This document shows, piece after piece, positions 24,094 through 35,978 of a stretch of 64,000 nucleotides of DNA. Position numbers and translations under genes: made by a program. The stretch comes from Mantis religiosa (Eukaryota > Arthropoda > Insecta > Mantodea > Mantidae), in NCBI GenBank assembly GCA_030765055.1, contig JAUKNK010000057.1, positions 4,767,501 through 4,831,500 on the forward strand, read 5' to 3'. The notes under the pieces were generated by a model. That model saw nothing but the letters and a program-made list of their open reading frames with translations. It made no database searches and had not been told where the DNA came from. Positions within the stretch are counted from its first letter, which is position 1. Each line of letters opens with the position of its first letter.

Positions 24094-27000
24094 CATCCCC
24101 TCTAGTGACAAGGAACGCCGTCAGCCGGCGTATGGATGCCAGCCTCATCGTGGAGAGTTGGGTTAGATGGAAGACATGCCACGTGCTGGTGTACACCAGG
24201 GCAGCCGTCACCATTATCAGACGTGATATGGGGAAGGGTTTGCCGACAAGGAAGCCGAGCCGACCATACCAGCTTGTCACGGCATTGGGCGACACCTTGC
24301 CTATGGAGAAGGATGCCCTGCTGGAGCTGACCTTAGGAGGGAGTGGCGTATGTCTGTGGGTGTTCGTCCCGAAGGTGGCTGAGGAGGTGATTCTGAGGCT
24401 GGATGCCCTCAGGATCCACGAGGCGAGGTTCGACGTTGGCTCGAGGTACTGCGGCTAAATGGAGAAGAGGTTATACTCCGTCAACCCAAAGAGCGCCTTG
24501 GAATTTGCAGGGTCATCTTGAACGAACACGTTGTTGTCCCCGCGAGGAGCGAGGTGACGGTGACGGTGCGACTGGAAGGCCAGAGAACCAGCAACCTGAT
24601 GCTGGACCAGAAGACGCCTTTACGCGGACTTTGTGTAGCCAGGGCATTGCCAGTGGACCTGGAGGTGCCAGTGAGACTGCTAAATCCAACGGACACCGAT
24701 CACGACGTCCAGGCCGGGACGGAGTTGGGAACATGCAAGCCCGTGGTAAGCGAAGCAGCAATCGACAAGACACAGGGGCCGGTGCCGACGTAACACCTGG
24801 GGCCCCGGCTAGAAGACCAACTGGAGAGGGCGGCCCACCAACTGACCGCAGAACAGCTGGAGAAAGTTCGACAACTGCTGAGGCGATACAAAGCGCGTCT
24901 TCAGCCAAGGTGATAGTAACTACGGCCACACGGACAAAGTGCTTCACCGCCATGACCCTGGGGAAGCCCGGCCTATTCGGCAACGACCTAGACGCGTTCC
25001 GCTGGCGAAGCAAGGGGCGGTACGAGACATGCCGAAGGACATGATTTCCAGGGGTGTGATTGAAGAGTCGGACAGCCCTTGGTGTTCCCCTGTAGTCTTA
25101 GTGATGAATAAGAACGGCGAACTACGCTTCTGCGTGGACTACAGGAAACTGAGCGCTGTCATCCAGAAGGACTGTTTCCTCTTACCCAGGATTGACGACA
25201 CCCAGCACACACTAGCCGGTGCACAGTGGTTCTCGAACCTGGACCTGAAGTCGAGCTACTGGCAGGTAGCTCTAGACCCAAGAGACAAAGAGAAGACCAC
25301 ATTCTCGACAGGTCAAGGGCTCTGGCAGTTCACAGTTATGTCATTTTGCCTCTGCAACGCAGCAGCTACCTTCGAACTCCCCATGGAGTCAGTGATGAGA
25401 GGACTGACTTACGACACCTGCCTGCTATACCTGGACGACATCATTATCCTCGGTAAGACTTTTGAAGTCCATCTCAAGAATCTGAGAAAGGTGTTACAGA
25501 GATTGCAGGCGACCAACTCGAAGCTGAACGCGAAGAAGTGCCAGCTCTTCCGAAAGGAAGTGAACTACTTGGCTTACATACTATCAGCAACCGGAGTGGC
25601 CACAGACCCGTAGAAGACACAGGCTGTGAGAGATTGGCCTCCCTCAAAGGATAAGAAAGAGTTTCGCAATTTCCTTGGGCTGTGCAGTTATTACTGACGC
25701 TTCATAAAGGGGTTCTCTAACATCGCCAAACCCCTCTCACGCCTGACCTATGAATACCGCCGTTATGTTTTGTCGGAGGACGCCGAAGACACCTTCCAGC
25801 ACCTGAAGAAGACCCTGTGCAGTGCACCAATTTTGGGTTTCCCACAACCGTGTGGCGCCTTCATTGTGGACAACAACGCCAGCGACCATTGCATTGGAGG
25901 TGTGCTATCACAGATCCAGGATGGCCATGAGTGGGTCATAGCCTACTACAGCAACTCGCTATGCAAGGCAGAGAAGAACTACTGCGTCACCCGACGTGAG
26001 CTACTGCCGGTAGCAAAAACATTGCGGCACTTCACAAGTACCTGTACGGTCAGCCATTCCACCTGAGAACTGACCATTCCGCCCTAACTTGGCTATTGAA
26101 CTTTAAGAACCTGGAAGGCCAGGCAGCACGTTGGGTTCAGAGGCCGCAGGAGTACGACTTCACCTCGAAAAATCGCAGAGGGAAGAGCCACGGTAACGCA
26201 GACCCCATGTCCGAAGATCCTGTCCAGAGGAGTGCTGCCAATGCACAAGAGTGGAAGAGAAGGAGCATGCCGCAGCAGTCCAAGTGGTCACGGTGGTGCC
26301 TGCGGATGCGATAGCGTAGGCCTAAGGAGGGTGCCGTCAGTGTCACGTGCGCGCGGCGACTCGTGGCCCCCAGACTAGGAGCCGGGGTCGCATTCAGCAG
26401 TACAACGTAGGAGCGCCATTCGAACGGATCGCCGTTGACATTGCTGAACCGTTCCCAATATCCGACCGAGGCAACAGGCACCTGATGGTGGTCGTGGACT
26501 ACTTCACTAAGTGGCCGGAGGTGTATTCCATCCGGAACCAAAAGGCAAGGACAATCACAGACTGCCTCGTGGAGCAAGTGTTCTGCCGATTTGGGGCACA
26601 GTTAGAGCTGCACAGTGACCAAGGCAGCAATTTTGATTCCAACCTGATGAAGGAGGCACTAGAGAGACTTGGGGTTAACAAGACCCGCACAACACCTCTA
26701 CATCCCCAGTCGGGTGGCATGGTCTAAAGGTACATCGAAACCTTAGAGGAACACTTGAGGAAGTTCTTGGCCAGCCATCTGCGTGACTGGGAGGTCAAGG
26801 TGCCACTGTTCTTGCTGGCCCAGCGCTCGTCAACACACGACACAACGGGGATGGCTCCAGCTAGCTTAAAGTTCGGCCGAGAGTTACGCCTCCCTTGTGA
26901 TCTGGCTTTCGGAAGCCCCCCGGACGCAAAACAGCCAGCAACCGGGTATGTGGAGAACTTGGTGGACCATCTCCTCGATATGCATGATATGGCTCGTCAA

Positions 27001-27280
27001 AACATCCAGAAAGCGAGCGACCGCATGAAGACCCGATTAGACAGGCAAGCCAACAGCCAAGGGTTCCAGCAGGGTGACCTAGTCTGGTTGTACCGCCCTA
27101 CCCGGACCAAGGGACGATGCCCGAAACTTCAGCAGCCATGGCAGGGACCTTACAGTGTGGTGAAGAGGATTAACGACGTGATCTACCGCATCCAGAAGGT
27201 GCCCCGTGGAAAGATGTTGGTTGTACACCTGGATCGCCTGGCCCGCTATGATGGTGCTGTTCGGGTCGACCAGCCTTTAG
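24094..27280 (+). pseudogene. pol, tandem copy 2
   Basis: Shares with copy 1 the LVYTRAAVT protease lesion, TAG (25611-25613) and TGA (25695-25697) in RT, the 340-bp deletion (near 26331) and the TAA at the catalytic Glu of integrase (26725-26727). Private changes include loss of one base near 26033 that shifts frame in RNase H, and CAG for the TAG that copy 1 has in the integrase (22171 versus 26822). The C-terminal segment is open to 27280 and beyond. Confidence 0.9.
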
Positions 27281-27289
27281 GGGGGAGCG

Positions 27290-27655
27290 TGTTGCCAGGT
27301 CATTGTTTATTGGAGGCATTGCGGGTAAAAGGTTCGAAGAGACGGCAGTGCATTGTGGAAATGGAGGCTTGCCAAAATGGTGGGCGGGAACAGACGGATT
27401 TGGCAAGAGTTCGCCTTTGTTCTGTCCGGTCTCGATTGTTCGAGAAATTTTTGGCGTGTTAGAAATTGATAAAAAGGCAGCCTGCCTAAAAAGAGACAGT
27501 CAGTCGGTAATTGAACGCGTGCGAGTAAGCAGCTGTGTTGGTTGACCTGTATGTTACATTGTGTATGTGTACAAAGTTTATTTCTACAGAAATGAACTGC
27601 AATTTTTTGTGTTTGTAACCTGGACTTTTTATTTCACGAACCCACAAAGTTCACA
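27290..27655 (+). repeat. LTR 3 of the tandem array (type B, 366 bp)
   Basis: Starts TGTTGCCAGGTCATTG after GGGGGGAGCG and ends CACAAAGTTCACA. The 3' part has private differences (CCTGTATG, GTACAAAG, ACAGAAATGAAC). Followed by the duplicated GTAT. Confidence 0.9.
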
Positions 27656-27806
27656 GTATTTGTGGACTCAGACAGCTAGAGTATACAATGAGCCTGTGCA
27701 TGAAGTTATAGTAAACGCTAACTTCAAAGTGAAACAGACAACTGCGTTTATTCATAGAAAGTGAAAATAACTGATGTTATCTTTTAGTCTATGTGGATTA
27801 CAAACA
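27656..27806 (+). pseudogene. Ty1/copia reverse transcriptase fragment, right half
   Basis: Joining across the Ty3 array restores a copia RT stretch: KLNESI then CGLRQ, corresponding to the SIYGLKQA box, and about 40 codons later CYLLVYVDY, corresponding to the YVDD box. The second Asp is changed and stops are present. The end near 27806 is uncertain because transposase sequence on the other strand begins there. Confidence 0.7.
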
Positions 27807-28310
27807 CAGATAACATATACATTAAAACCAAGATTCTGGGCCACATTGAACAGTATCTGAAGTAACTAAAGCCTCAGATGGCAATTTTGAATTATATCAA
27901 ATGACGTTTGATTTTGGATTCTCAGATGCGAAGAAAGTAAAGACACAGTTTGGGGTGGATCTGCAAAATTGAGAACTTTCCCTTTAATATTCTCCAGACG
28001 TAAGCATCAGGTGGTGTGAGAGCGAGGTAATGTGATGGATAGGACAACTGAACCCTGTCGGAAATTACTCATCCTGGAAATGTGTCGTGCAGCATAGCCA
28101 TAGACTGCTGAGCCTTGTGGCAGGTCGCCCCGTCCTGTTGGAACCACTGTCTATTTATCTGTATATTCCTGGTGCAACAAAACCTTCTGAGATACTGAAT
28201 AAATGGCGCAGGCACTATGTTCCTATGTTACAGGACTACCAGACCTTCCCTTGTGTTGACACAATTCACTATCCGTACGATGACATTTTTTACCTGATAG
28301 CATAATTGTG
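27807..28310 (-). pseudogene. mariner-like DDE transposase fragment
   Basis: The minus strand reads QWFQQDGATCHKAQQSMAML (about 28150-28090), then YLALTPPDAYVW and a degraded tail (LFNVAQNLGFNVYVICVCN). QQDGATCH carries the second catalytic Asp of a widespread insect mariner-type family, and LTPPDAYVW corresponds to LTPxDFFLW with the third Asp. One stop falls shortly after the first motif. No terminal repeats found. Confidence 0.7.
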
Positions 28311-28670
28311 TTGCTAGGTGTTGGCTGATCCATTCTCACTTCCAGTCATAGAAAACATCATTCTTTACACAACAACCAGGCTTTAAACCTTTATTAATGA
28401 TTCTATAAAATACCCCTTGCAGTAAATTAATCACCCATCAGCTGTATGCACGATGACAGAGTTCTGCTGGAAATATTCTGACTGTCATTTTATATCTGTT
28501 AGCTGTTGAAACTTTGTGCCAGTATATTATATTATTTCTGTATTTTAATACATATGTGGTACGCTGATAAAGCTAGTTCATATTATGCTACTTCCATCTA
28601 TTGCACACCATAACGTAATGTTATCAACTAACAACGGATACTCATGTACAACATTTCCTTCATATATAAT
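28311..28670. other. AT-rich spacer, nothing recognised
   Basis: About 360 bp of AT-rich sequence before the solo LTR. No ORF or motif of note. Confidence 0.5.
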
Positions 28671-28674
28671 ATAT

Positions 28675-29135
28675 TGTGACTTTGTGGGTTCGTGAAATGA
28701 AAAGTCCAATTGCACCACTAAAAATGTTCTTTATTTCCACCGACTTACAGTTGAATACTTGCCAATTACACAGAATTACGTAATGCACACAATTACGATT
28801 CACCCGTTCGTCCGTTACAGTTCCACTTGCACTCGCAATTACGTAATCTCCTCCGACACACGTACGCAGTCCGTCCCCTCACTGGGCGCTCCTCACAGCT
28901 CGCCAAGAACTGACTCTTCTCCAGCCCGACGAGTTGCTTATATAAGACCAACTGGCCAATCTAGAAGGTTCCGGATTAGATGAAGTAAGTTCGAGAAATC
29001 AAAGAGACGGCACAGTAATGTTTTTCCAGCCACCCCTCGTTACCGCTATAAGACAAATGAGTGGGCGTGTCTGAACGCCTCCGTCTCCTGCTGCTGCCGG
29101 CCGGTTCTATAGGGAGTTCCGGCGTTCTGGTGACA
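28675..29135 (-). repeat. solo LTR (type A, 461 bp)
   Basis: On the minus strand it starts TGTCACCAGAACGCC and ends CCCACAAAGTCACA. It is flanked by ATAT on both sides (28671-28674 and 29136-29139). There is no internal sequence, so this is the remnant left when two LTRs of an element recombined. It keeps a TATA-like CTTATATAAG motif, and AATAAA on the minus strand near 28732. Closest in the window: the LTR fragment of G2. Confidence 0.9.
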
Positions 29136-29139
29136 ATAT

Positions 29140-29955
29140 CAGTTGTATTGTGATGCAACATGATCTTGTAAGTGAAACTATTCCTCATCACTGAACAGTA
29201 TCAATTATGCATCAATCTAAAATGACATTTGTATATTTATCACTGGAATTAGTCTTAAATTAATGTGAGTTTGTCAGACATTCAATGTTACTGTTGTAAT
29301 TCTGCATACTGTACATGGAGACACCTTCAACCCTATCACCGATATGGATGTCATACGACGACCAAGTTAAAATGTTCTAAACTGATAAGGACATGTATAG
29401 ACGTCCTGCACATACATTCATTTAATGCTTCTTTATCACCAATTACTTTAATCTTGCTATTTTGCAATACATTTAAATTAGTTCTATAAGTGATGAAAAC
29501 ATACGCTTAAAAGAATGCCAATTCTGTTTTATAAGAGAATATATGTTTTATAGCATATCAATTATAATGTGTAGAGGTCTATACAGATTTAACACTTTTA
29601 CTGTAGATATCCCTGAACATTGCAATCTGTAATGCTGCATGACATTAGTCACACATGGTATAAGCAACAATATTTAATATGTAAAAACAGAAGCTAACAA
29701 CAATGAAGCAGTAGAAAAATTACAACAAAGTATAATTCTTATAATATTTATTGTAAAAGTATTTAGTTTCAGACATTTCTGGCACATCCTTTGTCCATTG
29801 AATATCTTCATAAATAGCTTCGTTACATCAGTTTTAAGTTATGAAAAGTTATTCTTCCAGTAGCTTGAACAAGTTGAGCCCAGTAATGTAGTTGTGTTGG
29901 TAGTGCTGTCTTCTTCAGTATTAAGGATATCTTGTGAAAATTACATCACATACTT
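29140..29955. other. AT-rich intergenic sequence, nothing recognised
   Basis: About 800 bp with no convincing coding region, repeat boundary or motif. Confidence 0.5.
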
Positions 29956-29959
29956 CAAC

Positions 29960-30450
29960 ATTAACTGATCTTTTGTTTCGATAACTTTGACAGGTTACTG
30001 TGGATCGAGTCACCATTTTGAGGCTTCAGCATTTTGGTAATATAACAATTTTTCATCACAAGTGACAATTCTGCTAACATATCTTTCATCCGTGATACTA
30101 TGGATAAACTGAGGAAAGACATCCACTCTACATTCAGCCTGTTGAGGTGTCAGATAATGAGGTACAGATCTCTAGCTTCTTGATGATTTTCCAAGTGTCT
30201 TAACGTGGCAATGTATGGTATTTTTTGATGCATCAAGTTCTGAAACGCTAAGGATACTTTTTTATGGATTTTCCTTGAGAAACTTGGTGTTTATCCTTAA
30301 TATTGTATACGTTAGGTCTTCCAGAACATGGTAAATCTGTAGTTTGTTGGTCTCCATTGTTGAAACGTTGGAACAATGGTTGTGCTACACGCTCTCTAAT
30401 GGCATCTTCTTCATGCAAGCAGAATGAGACTTCAATGACATCACATAGCA
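29960..30450 (-). pseudogene. mariner-like transposase N-terminal to middle remnant
   Basis: The minus strand from 30451 reads LFQRFNNGDQQTTDLPCSGR, which matches the helix-turn-helix end of mariner transposases (WFxRFxxGDxxxxDxPRSGRP). Lower coordinates then give SRIVTCDEKLLYYQNAEA, matching the IVTGDEKW box with the first catalytic Asp. Many stops between. Distinct from the mariner at 9940-10929. Confidence 0.7.
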
Positions 30451-30459
30451 ACCAAGTTT

Positions 30460-31310
30460 AGGAAGATGTGACGGTCACTTCATACCGGCTGTATTCCCAT
30501 AGCACTATGTTTGATTTAAATAATGGAGTAAACCTTAAAGGCAATATTAAATACAGAGATATCATGTCCCAAAAGTGAGGTGAGTATTGTGGAAGAGCAG
30601 TTTACAAAATACAAACTAAACATAATAGTTACCAACATAGGAATTTATTTTATTTATATCTAATATCTGACATTACTTTTATCTTCATCCATGACACTTT
30701 AATCAGATTAGGACATTTAATATTGGTACAGTATCTCAGTCAGTTAGCTGGAGTGATAATAGCATTGACATAAGCAGACAAGTATCTGTAATTTGAGCTG
30801 GACATGTCTTGGAGTCTCTTAAGTCTGTTTAAACTTCCCAAGCGGTTGTTTGTACAATAAGAGAACAGTGGTGTGTAGTGTAGTTTGAAAAATTATTCAT
30901 GGATTCAAAGAAGGTAATAGTTAAATTTATACATATTTTGTAGTATATATATCAGGTGCTTCTTTCTTCACAGATTTGTTTCTGAAAATAATAATCTCAC
31001 AGTTTTCGTCATTCAAACACTTGCCAATAGCTCATCCTATACGTTTATGGAACATTTTACTAAAGTAGATGTCTTCATTTAATTATTTCAAATTGATTGG
31101 CTCATCGCTTGCTAACATGACTGGTCCCAACTGTGCATAAATGGATGGCCACACCTTTCACCAGCTTTGTAATGTAGCTACATTATATGTTGTATTCCGG
31201 GCTTCTGTTGTTTAGAAACTGAACTCACATAAGTAGATTGCTTTATCTGCCTCTATAATGCACGAGATTTAACTTGGCCCATGGTTTGTAGAAAGAGAAT
31301 GAAATATGTA
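30460..31310. other. unassigned AT-rich sequence
   Basis: About 850 bp. No ORF above background and no repeat boundary recognised. Confidence 0.45.
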
Positions 31311-31889
31311 CTCCCCGCCTTTTCCAACCCGCCCCTCTTTTATTGCTAGCCAGGCAGGACAGACACATCAGTGGCGGATGATCCTTCTTTGTCCTCCAAA
31401 TTTGGTTCCCGTTCCCCTTTAATGTCAGAAATTTTAAAATGTTCACTATCCTCATGTTCACTATCTGAATCATCTTCCAAATTAATTATGAACCTATCAT
31501 TAATTTGTCTATAAATCCATCTTTCTCCCACTAAAACTGTCCTATCTTTTCCAAGTGTTCACAAGATCCCCGCCAATTTTGGTCGGACACTGTCTACTGC
31601 ACTATCAAACAATACTTTCACTTCACCATACTTAAATGATATGTTGTCTTTAGTGATATCTTTTTATCTGTGCCTACATAATCTCTATAGCATTTAGGTC
31701 ACAATAATACCGAGGTGGTCGTGTTAAACGTTGCCGTGCATTTGCACTATGCCATCTATTTCATAAATTTTGAGACCTTCTTTTTTCAAAGTTGTTAATT
31801 CGTTTAGTTCAGCTTTTGTGGAACGCGGATCATACTCAATATTATTGCTACGGAGCCATGATTGCATTACTGATTTAAGTGATTAAATT

Positions 31890-32790
31890 ACTGATTTAGG
31901 AGAAATAAAGTACACAGTGATGTATAAAAGGACCGTGTTAGAATTTTATATAGTTAAGTATATATACAAAAAATGTTGAATTTGATACCATTATTCTTTC
32001 CCTTAAATGCACAGATTTTCAATTTTTAAAAATTCAAAATATTTTGCCTGAAAATATCTTTACGGTCATTTTATTAAACATAATGGTTTGTGACAGTACA
32101 AAAAGTTTCAGACCTCTAACAAGAGTGGTTTCTAAGAAATGTGTACCCAAACTTGTAAAATTGCAACTTGTGGAAATATGCAAAAACCTAAAACAACAGG
32201 TTTTTAAGCTAACTCACCAAAAGCTACAACATTCCTGCACCATAATCCTGTAATTTTCTGCACCAGTTTGGATAACAATGATAGCTCTACAATTACAAAA
32301 CTTCTGAACTCAACTGTTACCTACGCAAAAGCTATTGTCATCATCTCGTTGAATGTGATACAATTTTTTTCTAGAAGCTGAAAATTTACTGTAACTACTA
32401 AGGTTAGATACACTTTAAATGTCTCTGTTTTTTGTGTTTTTACGACAAAACACTGCCTTTATCCAACCAAAACGCTTTACTCTACCTATATTTATAGCAA
32501 AGCTTCAAATCACCTTAAATAAATAACACTCAAGGTGATAATTTGAACTGTAAACAAAATTGCAGCTATGATCCACATGTTCTTCAAATGTAAACAATTC
32601 GTTTTATTGTGAGAGCTTTCTGCAAATACACATGCAGCCACATCTGCAGCAGAGATACCAACAACAAGCATAAAATTTACCGCATAGCTCTGCTGCCTCA
32701 ATTCACAAATTTCTAACAATTTTAATTTCAATGGTTATGTATGTATTTAAAACGGGGCGTGGACATGATGACGCCATATTTAAATCACTA
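31890..32790. other. 0.9-kb interruption of the IS630-like transposase
   Basis: Transposase sequence stops after MDNASYHS and resumes with KSVMQSWLRSNN about 0.9 kb further on. The intervening AT-rich DNA has no recognisable coding content. It may be an inserted non-autonomous element; I could not define target duplications or inverted ends. Confidence 0.4.
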
Positions 32791-33634
32791 CTTAAAGGGC
32801 TTAAATATTAAGAATAGATAATCGAATGATAAGAGGCGTTGTCCATTACATCACTATTGGGGTGATTGTTCGGTAACAACTGATTAATAAACCAATTTTT
32901 AAATATTTAACTATCCATTCCTTCATGATAGTCTTTGCTTGATTTTGATTTAAAACTCACAAGAGCGTTGGGAGTGAAACATGTCGAACTCTCCGCGTGT
33001 AAGACATTTCTATCCTTTCCCTATTGCGAAACTCAAGATCGTCCTCTTCACTTTTCCCCATTTCGTTCTTCGTATGATTTATGCTGATCCAGCTTTCATC
33101 TAAGTAAATACTAGGAGCACCGGAAGTCCTTACTTCTTTCATTTTCTTAGAAACGCGAATCCTTTTGAAACAACGCCTAGCAGTTCCATCAGAAACTTTT
33201 CCCCGCGTGAGGTCTTTACAAATCTAAATTTAATGTGATAAAGTGCTTTTCGCCAGCTCCATAAACTCCAGTTGAACATTTTTTTCTTTTAGAACTTTAT
33301 TTATGTCTTCAAGGCTGAGCAGAAAGCCACTCTGATAGAGTGAATACATTGTATTATTGCGGAAGCACAACATTGTCTGTTAGTGTTTTTGTGGGTTTTG
33401 CATTCGGACGCTATTTACCAGTAATCTCTATAAAATTAACACTTACTTTCACCTCATTTTGTTTTTTAAGTATTATTTTAAAGTACAAGATGAAAAACCT
33501 GTAGCTGCAGCAGTTCTTTCAATTATGCTAGACACAGGTATTGTTGGCTTTCCGCATTTTATGACCTCGCATTCGTCTGTAAAATTGAGAGAACGTTAAT
33601 CACAATTTCCCTGCAATCTGATCTTATAGTTTTT

Positions 33635-33868
33635 TTTGTAATTTACGTCCTCCAGCGCTAAGTCATATCGGACGATGAGTGAAATGACTGAAATGATGCT
33701 CAAATGAGCCCAGGGTCCATGGAGCTTAGAGCTACCCGACAATCGTCTTTCAGGATAAGGGAAAACCCCGGAAAAAACGTATCCAGGAACTCATCCTGAC
33801 CGAGATTCGAACTCGAGACCTTTTGAACGTGAGGCAGACACGCTACCGTCTACGATACCGAGGTTGGT
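33635..33868 (-). mobile_element. tRNA-derived SINE with a 19-bp target duplication
   Basis: ATCTGATCTTATAGTTTTT is found at 33616-33634 and 33869-33887. Between them, on the minus strand, lies an RNA polymerase III-type promoter: an A-box-like GTAGCGTGTCTGCC and a B box GAGTTCGAATCTC, spaced as in a tRNA, followed by a non-tRNA body and an A-rich 3' end. Removing it rejoins the transposase codons KTIRSD and CREIV, which confirms the boundaries. Confidence 0.85.
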
Positions 33869-34000
33869 ATCTGATCTTATAGTTTTTCCCTTTCTTCCCA
33901 CGCCTCCTACAACTATCGCAGACACTAGCACTATTCCAAGCATTATGTTGAACACAATCACAAAATTTTCAACTTCTAAAACATTTTTCACGTTTCCAAC

Positions 34001-34316
34001 ACGATGACAACCGATACTTCACTTTCAAGGGTTGCTACACCAGTGATATAAGCTTGTGTTTACCCTCACATTACAGCAGGTCATTAGGAAATACAATAGC
34101 GTTTTAAAAGGGATTGATCATTTCAAGGAAAGAGAACCAGCGCCCGTGCTAGACAAGGATAGCGCAAAAAGTGACAACTTAGATCTCGTGGATTATAGTA
34201 GAACCTCCGTAGTCATTTCCACATTCGTGCAGCAAAGAGACAAAAGTACATGTCTATCATGACGTACCTGGTCCATGGACTGGACCATCAGTTTAGAAGC
34301 ATAACCGGTAGACTTG
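34001..34316. other. unassigned sequence
   Basis: About 300 bp between two transposase remnants. An open frame of 68 codons on the plus strand (34056-34262) resembles nothing I know and is probably chance. Confidence 0.4.
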
Positions 34317-34822
34317 TCAAATAGCTTTTTGTGATAGCTTTATCTTCGATATATTCTGATGGCTGATACAAATATCCGTTGAATCTGCAGAGAGAATATT
34401 TCTCTGACAGAAATGCCTCATTCTAAGCACAATATTGATCAGGTAATGCAATCTGCATTGTGTTGAAAACAACGTTGGTATTGCGATTGACCAATCACGA
34501 TGAGTGATAGTCTTTGACATCCATTTGTGTTAAAGTACGCAGTTAATATCACGTATTCTCTCTCTTGTTTGTCCCCAAGAGCTTCCTTTACGTTCCTGGC
34601 TGGTAACTCATCTGTATAAAGTCTATTACAAAAAAGATCATTTACATTAGGATTACACAAACCATCAGCAGTTAAACCATCTTTTCGTATTAGCGTTCCT
34701 AACGTTTTCGCATTCTTTCTTCTACTGAAAACCATTGTTTGGTGTCCACAGCTACCGCACGCTATGTTCTCTTTCATTTCAGTGTCTAACCTTACATTGC
34801 TGAAAACAAACCACTGAAACAA
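34317..34822 (-). pseudogene. possible pogo/Tigger-type transposase remnant
   Basis: The minus-strand frame 34822-34439 contains NVNDLFCNRLYTDELPARN and, 40 codons on, SLIVIGQSQYQRCF. These resemble the NADETGLFFRLLPD and LPPLVIGKSxxPRCF boxes of CENP-B-like DDE transposases. The first Asp is replaced (NVNDLF), and the C-terminal half is frameshifted. Assignment rests on two short matches only. Confidence 0.45.
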
Positions 34823-35083
34823 GTTTTTCGCTAAATGCCAATAGTTCTTCCCTTATTACAAGATTATGACTGGAATTTCTGTACTGCATTGTGATATTTT
34901 TATAGTTACGTTATTTTAATTCTTTTTTATTACTTCACATTGTTGTACTTTGCCGCGCATTTGAGTAACATATTCCCCATAACGTGCTACTTCTATTTAC
35001 TGACACTCAGGCGTTATAATCAACAACAATGTCATTTTGCGGACAACCTCGTTCAACTTATTTAAGTTATACAACGAGAATAT
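34823..35083. other. AT-rich spacer
   Basis: About 260 bp, nothing recognised. Confidence 0.4.
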
Positions 35084-35459
35084 TATGACTTTTTGGGTTC
35101 CTAGAATTAAAATTCCAATTTTTAGAACTAAAAATCGTCTTTATTTGGGTAGACGTACACCTACAGAGCAGTATTACATCATATATTCAATCTACCAAGC
35201 AGCGTTCTGATTACATCTGTTTACTACTGTTCACGACTGCCTTTTGGCGAGTCGTTGCTTCCTTAAATACCTCATCTGATAATTACAGACTTTCACAACA
35301 AATAAGCAACCAAATAATGTCTATCAATCAAGATGTCACCAGAAATTACCATTTAACTCAGGTTGCTTCTTTCGGCAGACCTTTATCTGCGTGCTATCTT
35401 TACCAGTTCCTTTGAGTAAATAAGCCGCGTTTTCACTCCGCACGAACCTTCACGCGACA
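35084..35459 (-). repeat. 3' LTR of G6 (LTR type D, 376 bp)
   Basis: On the minus strand it starts TGTCGCGTGAAGG and ends CCCAAAAAGTCATA. Outside the termini it shows no similarity I can see to the type A, B or C LTRs. The adjoining GTAGGGAGCAG fits a polypurine tract. Confidence 0.75.
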
Positions 35460-35778
35460 CTGCTCCCTACTAACGGCTGGGCATCCAGAACAGCACTATC
35501 ATAGCGTGCCAGACGATCCTGGTGTACCACCAACAGCCTTACTCAAGGTCTGGATGCGTTAGACCACGTCGTTAATCCTCTTCACTACACGGTACGGCCG
35601 TTGCCACGGCTGTTGAAGTTTTGAGCATCATCCCTTGGTCCGTGGAGGGCGGTACAAACAGACTAGGTCACCCTGCTGGAACCCTTGGCTGTTCGCTTGC
35701 CTGTCGCATCGTGTCTTCATACGGTCGCTCGCCTTCTGGATGTTTTGACGAGACATCTCATGCATGTCGTGGAGATGG
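35460..35778 (-). pseudogene. G6 pol, integrase C-terminal end
   Basis: Minus-strand text corresponds to the last 100 codons of G1 pol (DRMKT, QGFQQGDLVCLYRP-like, VVHQDRLARYD-like). It is interrupted upstream by the LINE at its 12-bp duplicated target. Contains stops. Confidence 0.8.
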
Positions 35779-35978
35779 GGGTGAGTGAGTGTGTGGTGTT
35801 TTAGGGCCCGTCGACAACAAGGTCATTTGGGCCCTACGTCAACACTAAAACTAAAAAGCTATAAAATTTAGCTAAAACAAAGTAAAATATAATAAAAACA
35901 CTCAACTGCTAAAAGGACATTAAAAACGATCTAAAGACTAAAATTTAAAATCTCTAAAAGTAATAAATATAAAATACG

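Larger units (their letters stand above)
17985..27655 (+). mobile_element. tandem Ty3/gypsy array: LTR-internal-LTR-internal-LTR
   Basis: Three type-B LTRs (17985-18349, 22639-23002, 27290-27655) separate two nearly identical internal regions (18350-22638 and 23003-27289). The whole array is flanked by GTAT (17981-17984 and 27656-27659), a single 4-bp target duplication, so it arose from one insertion that later doubled. The internals share the same stop codons and the same 340-bp deletion, so the doubling came after the element was already defective. The central LTR is a hybrid of the outer two (see finding). Confidence 0.95.
31320..34000 (-). pseudogene. IS630/Tc1-superfamily DDE transposase pseudogene
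   Basis: Minus-strand pieces in order: a basic N-terminus (GRKGKTIRSD then CREIVINVLS, split by a SINE), a helix-turn-helix-like ERTAAATGFSSCTLK (about 33540-33490), the first catalytic box APSIYLDESWISINHTKN (33110-33050), IFKNWFINQLLPNNHPNSDV followed by MDNASYHS with the second Asp (about 32900-32815), a gap of about 0.9 kb, then SWLRSNNIEYDPRSTKAEL (about 31870-31810), CDLNAIE with the catalytic Glu (about 31690), and an acidic C-terminus (NLEDDSDSEHEDSEHF). Frameshifts and stops throughout. Family assignment is from the DDE layout and the CDLNxIExxW box; I do not know the exact lineage. Confidence 0.7.

Noticed and set aside
31243..31531. Acidic DDSDSEHEDSEH frame as an independent small gene
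   Set aside because: It lies downstream of CDLNAIE on the same strand and fits the C-terminus of the IS630-like transposase.
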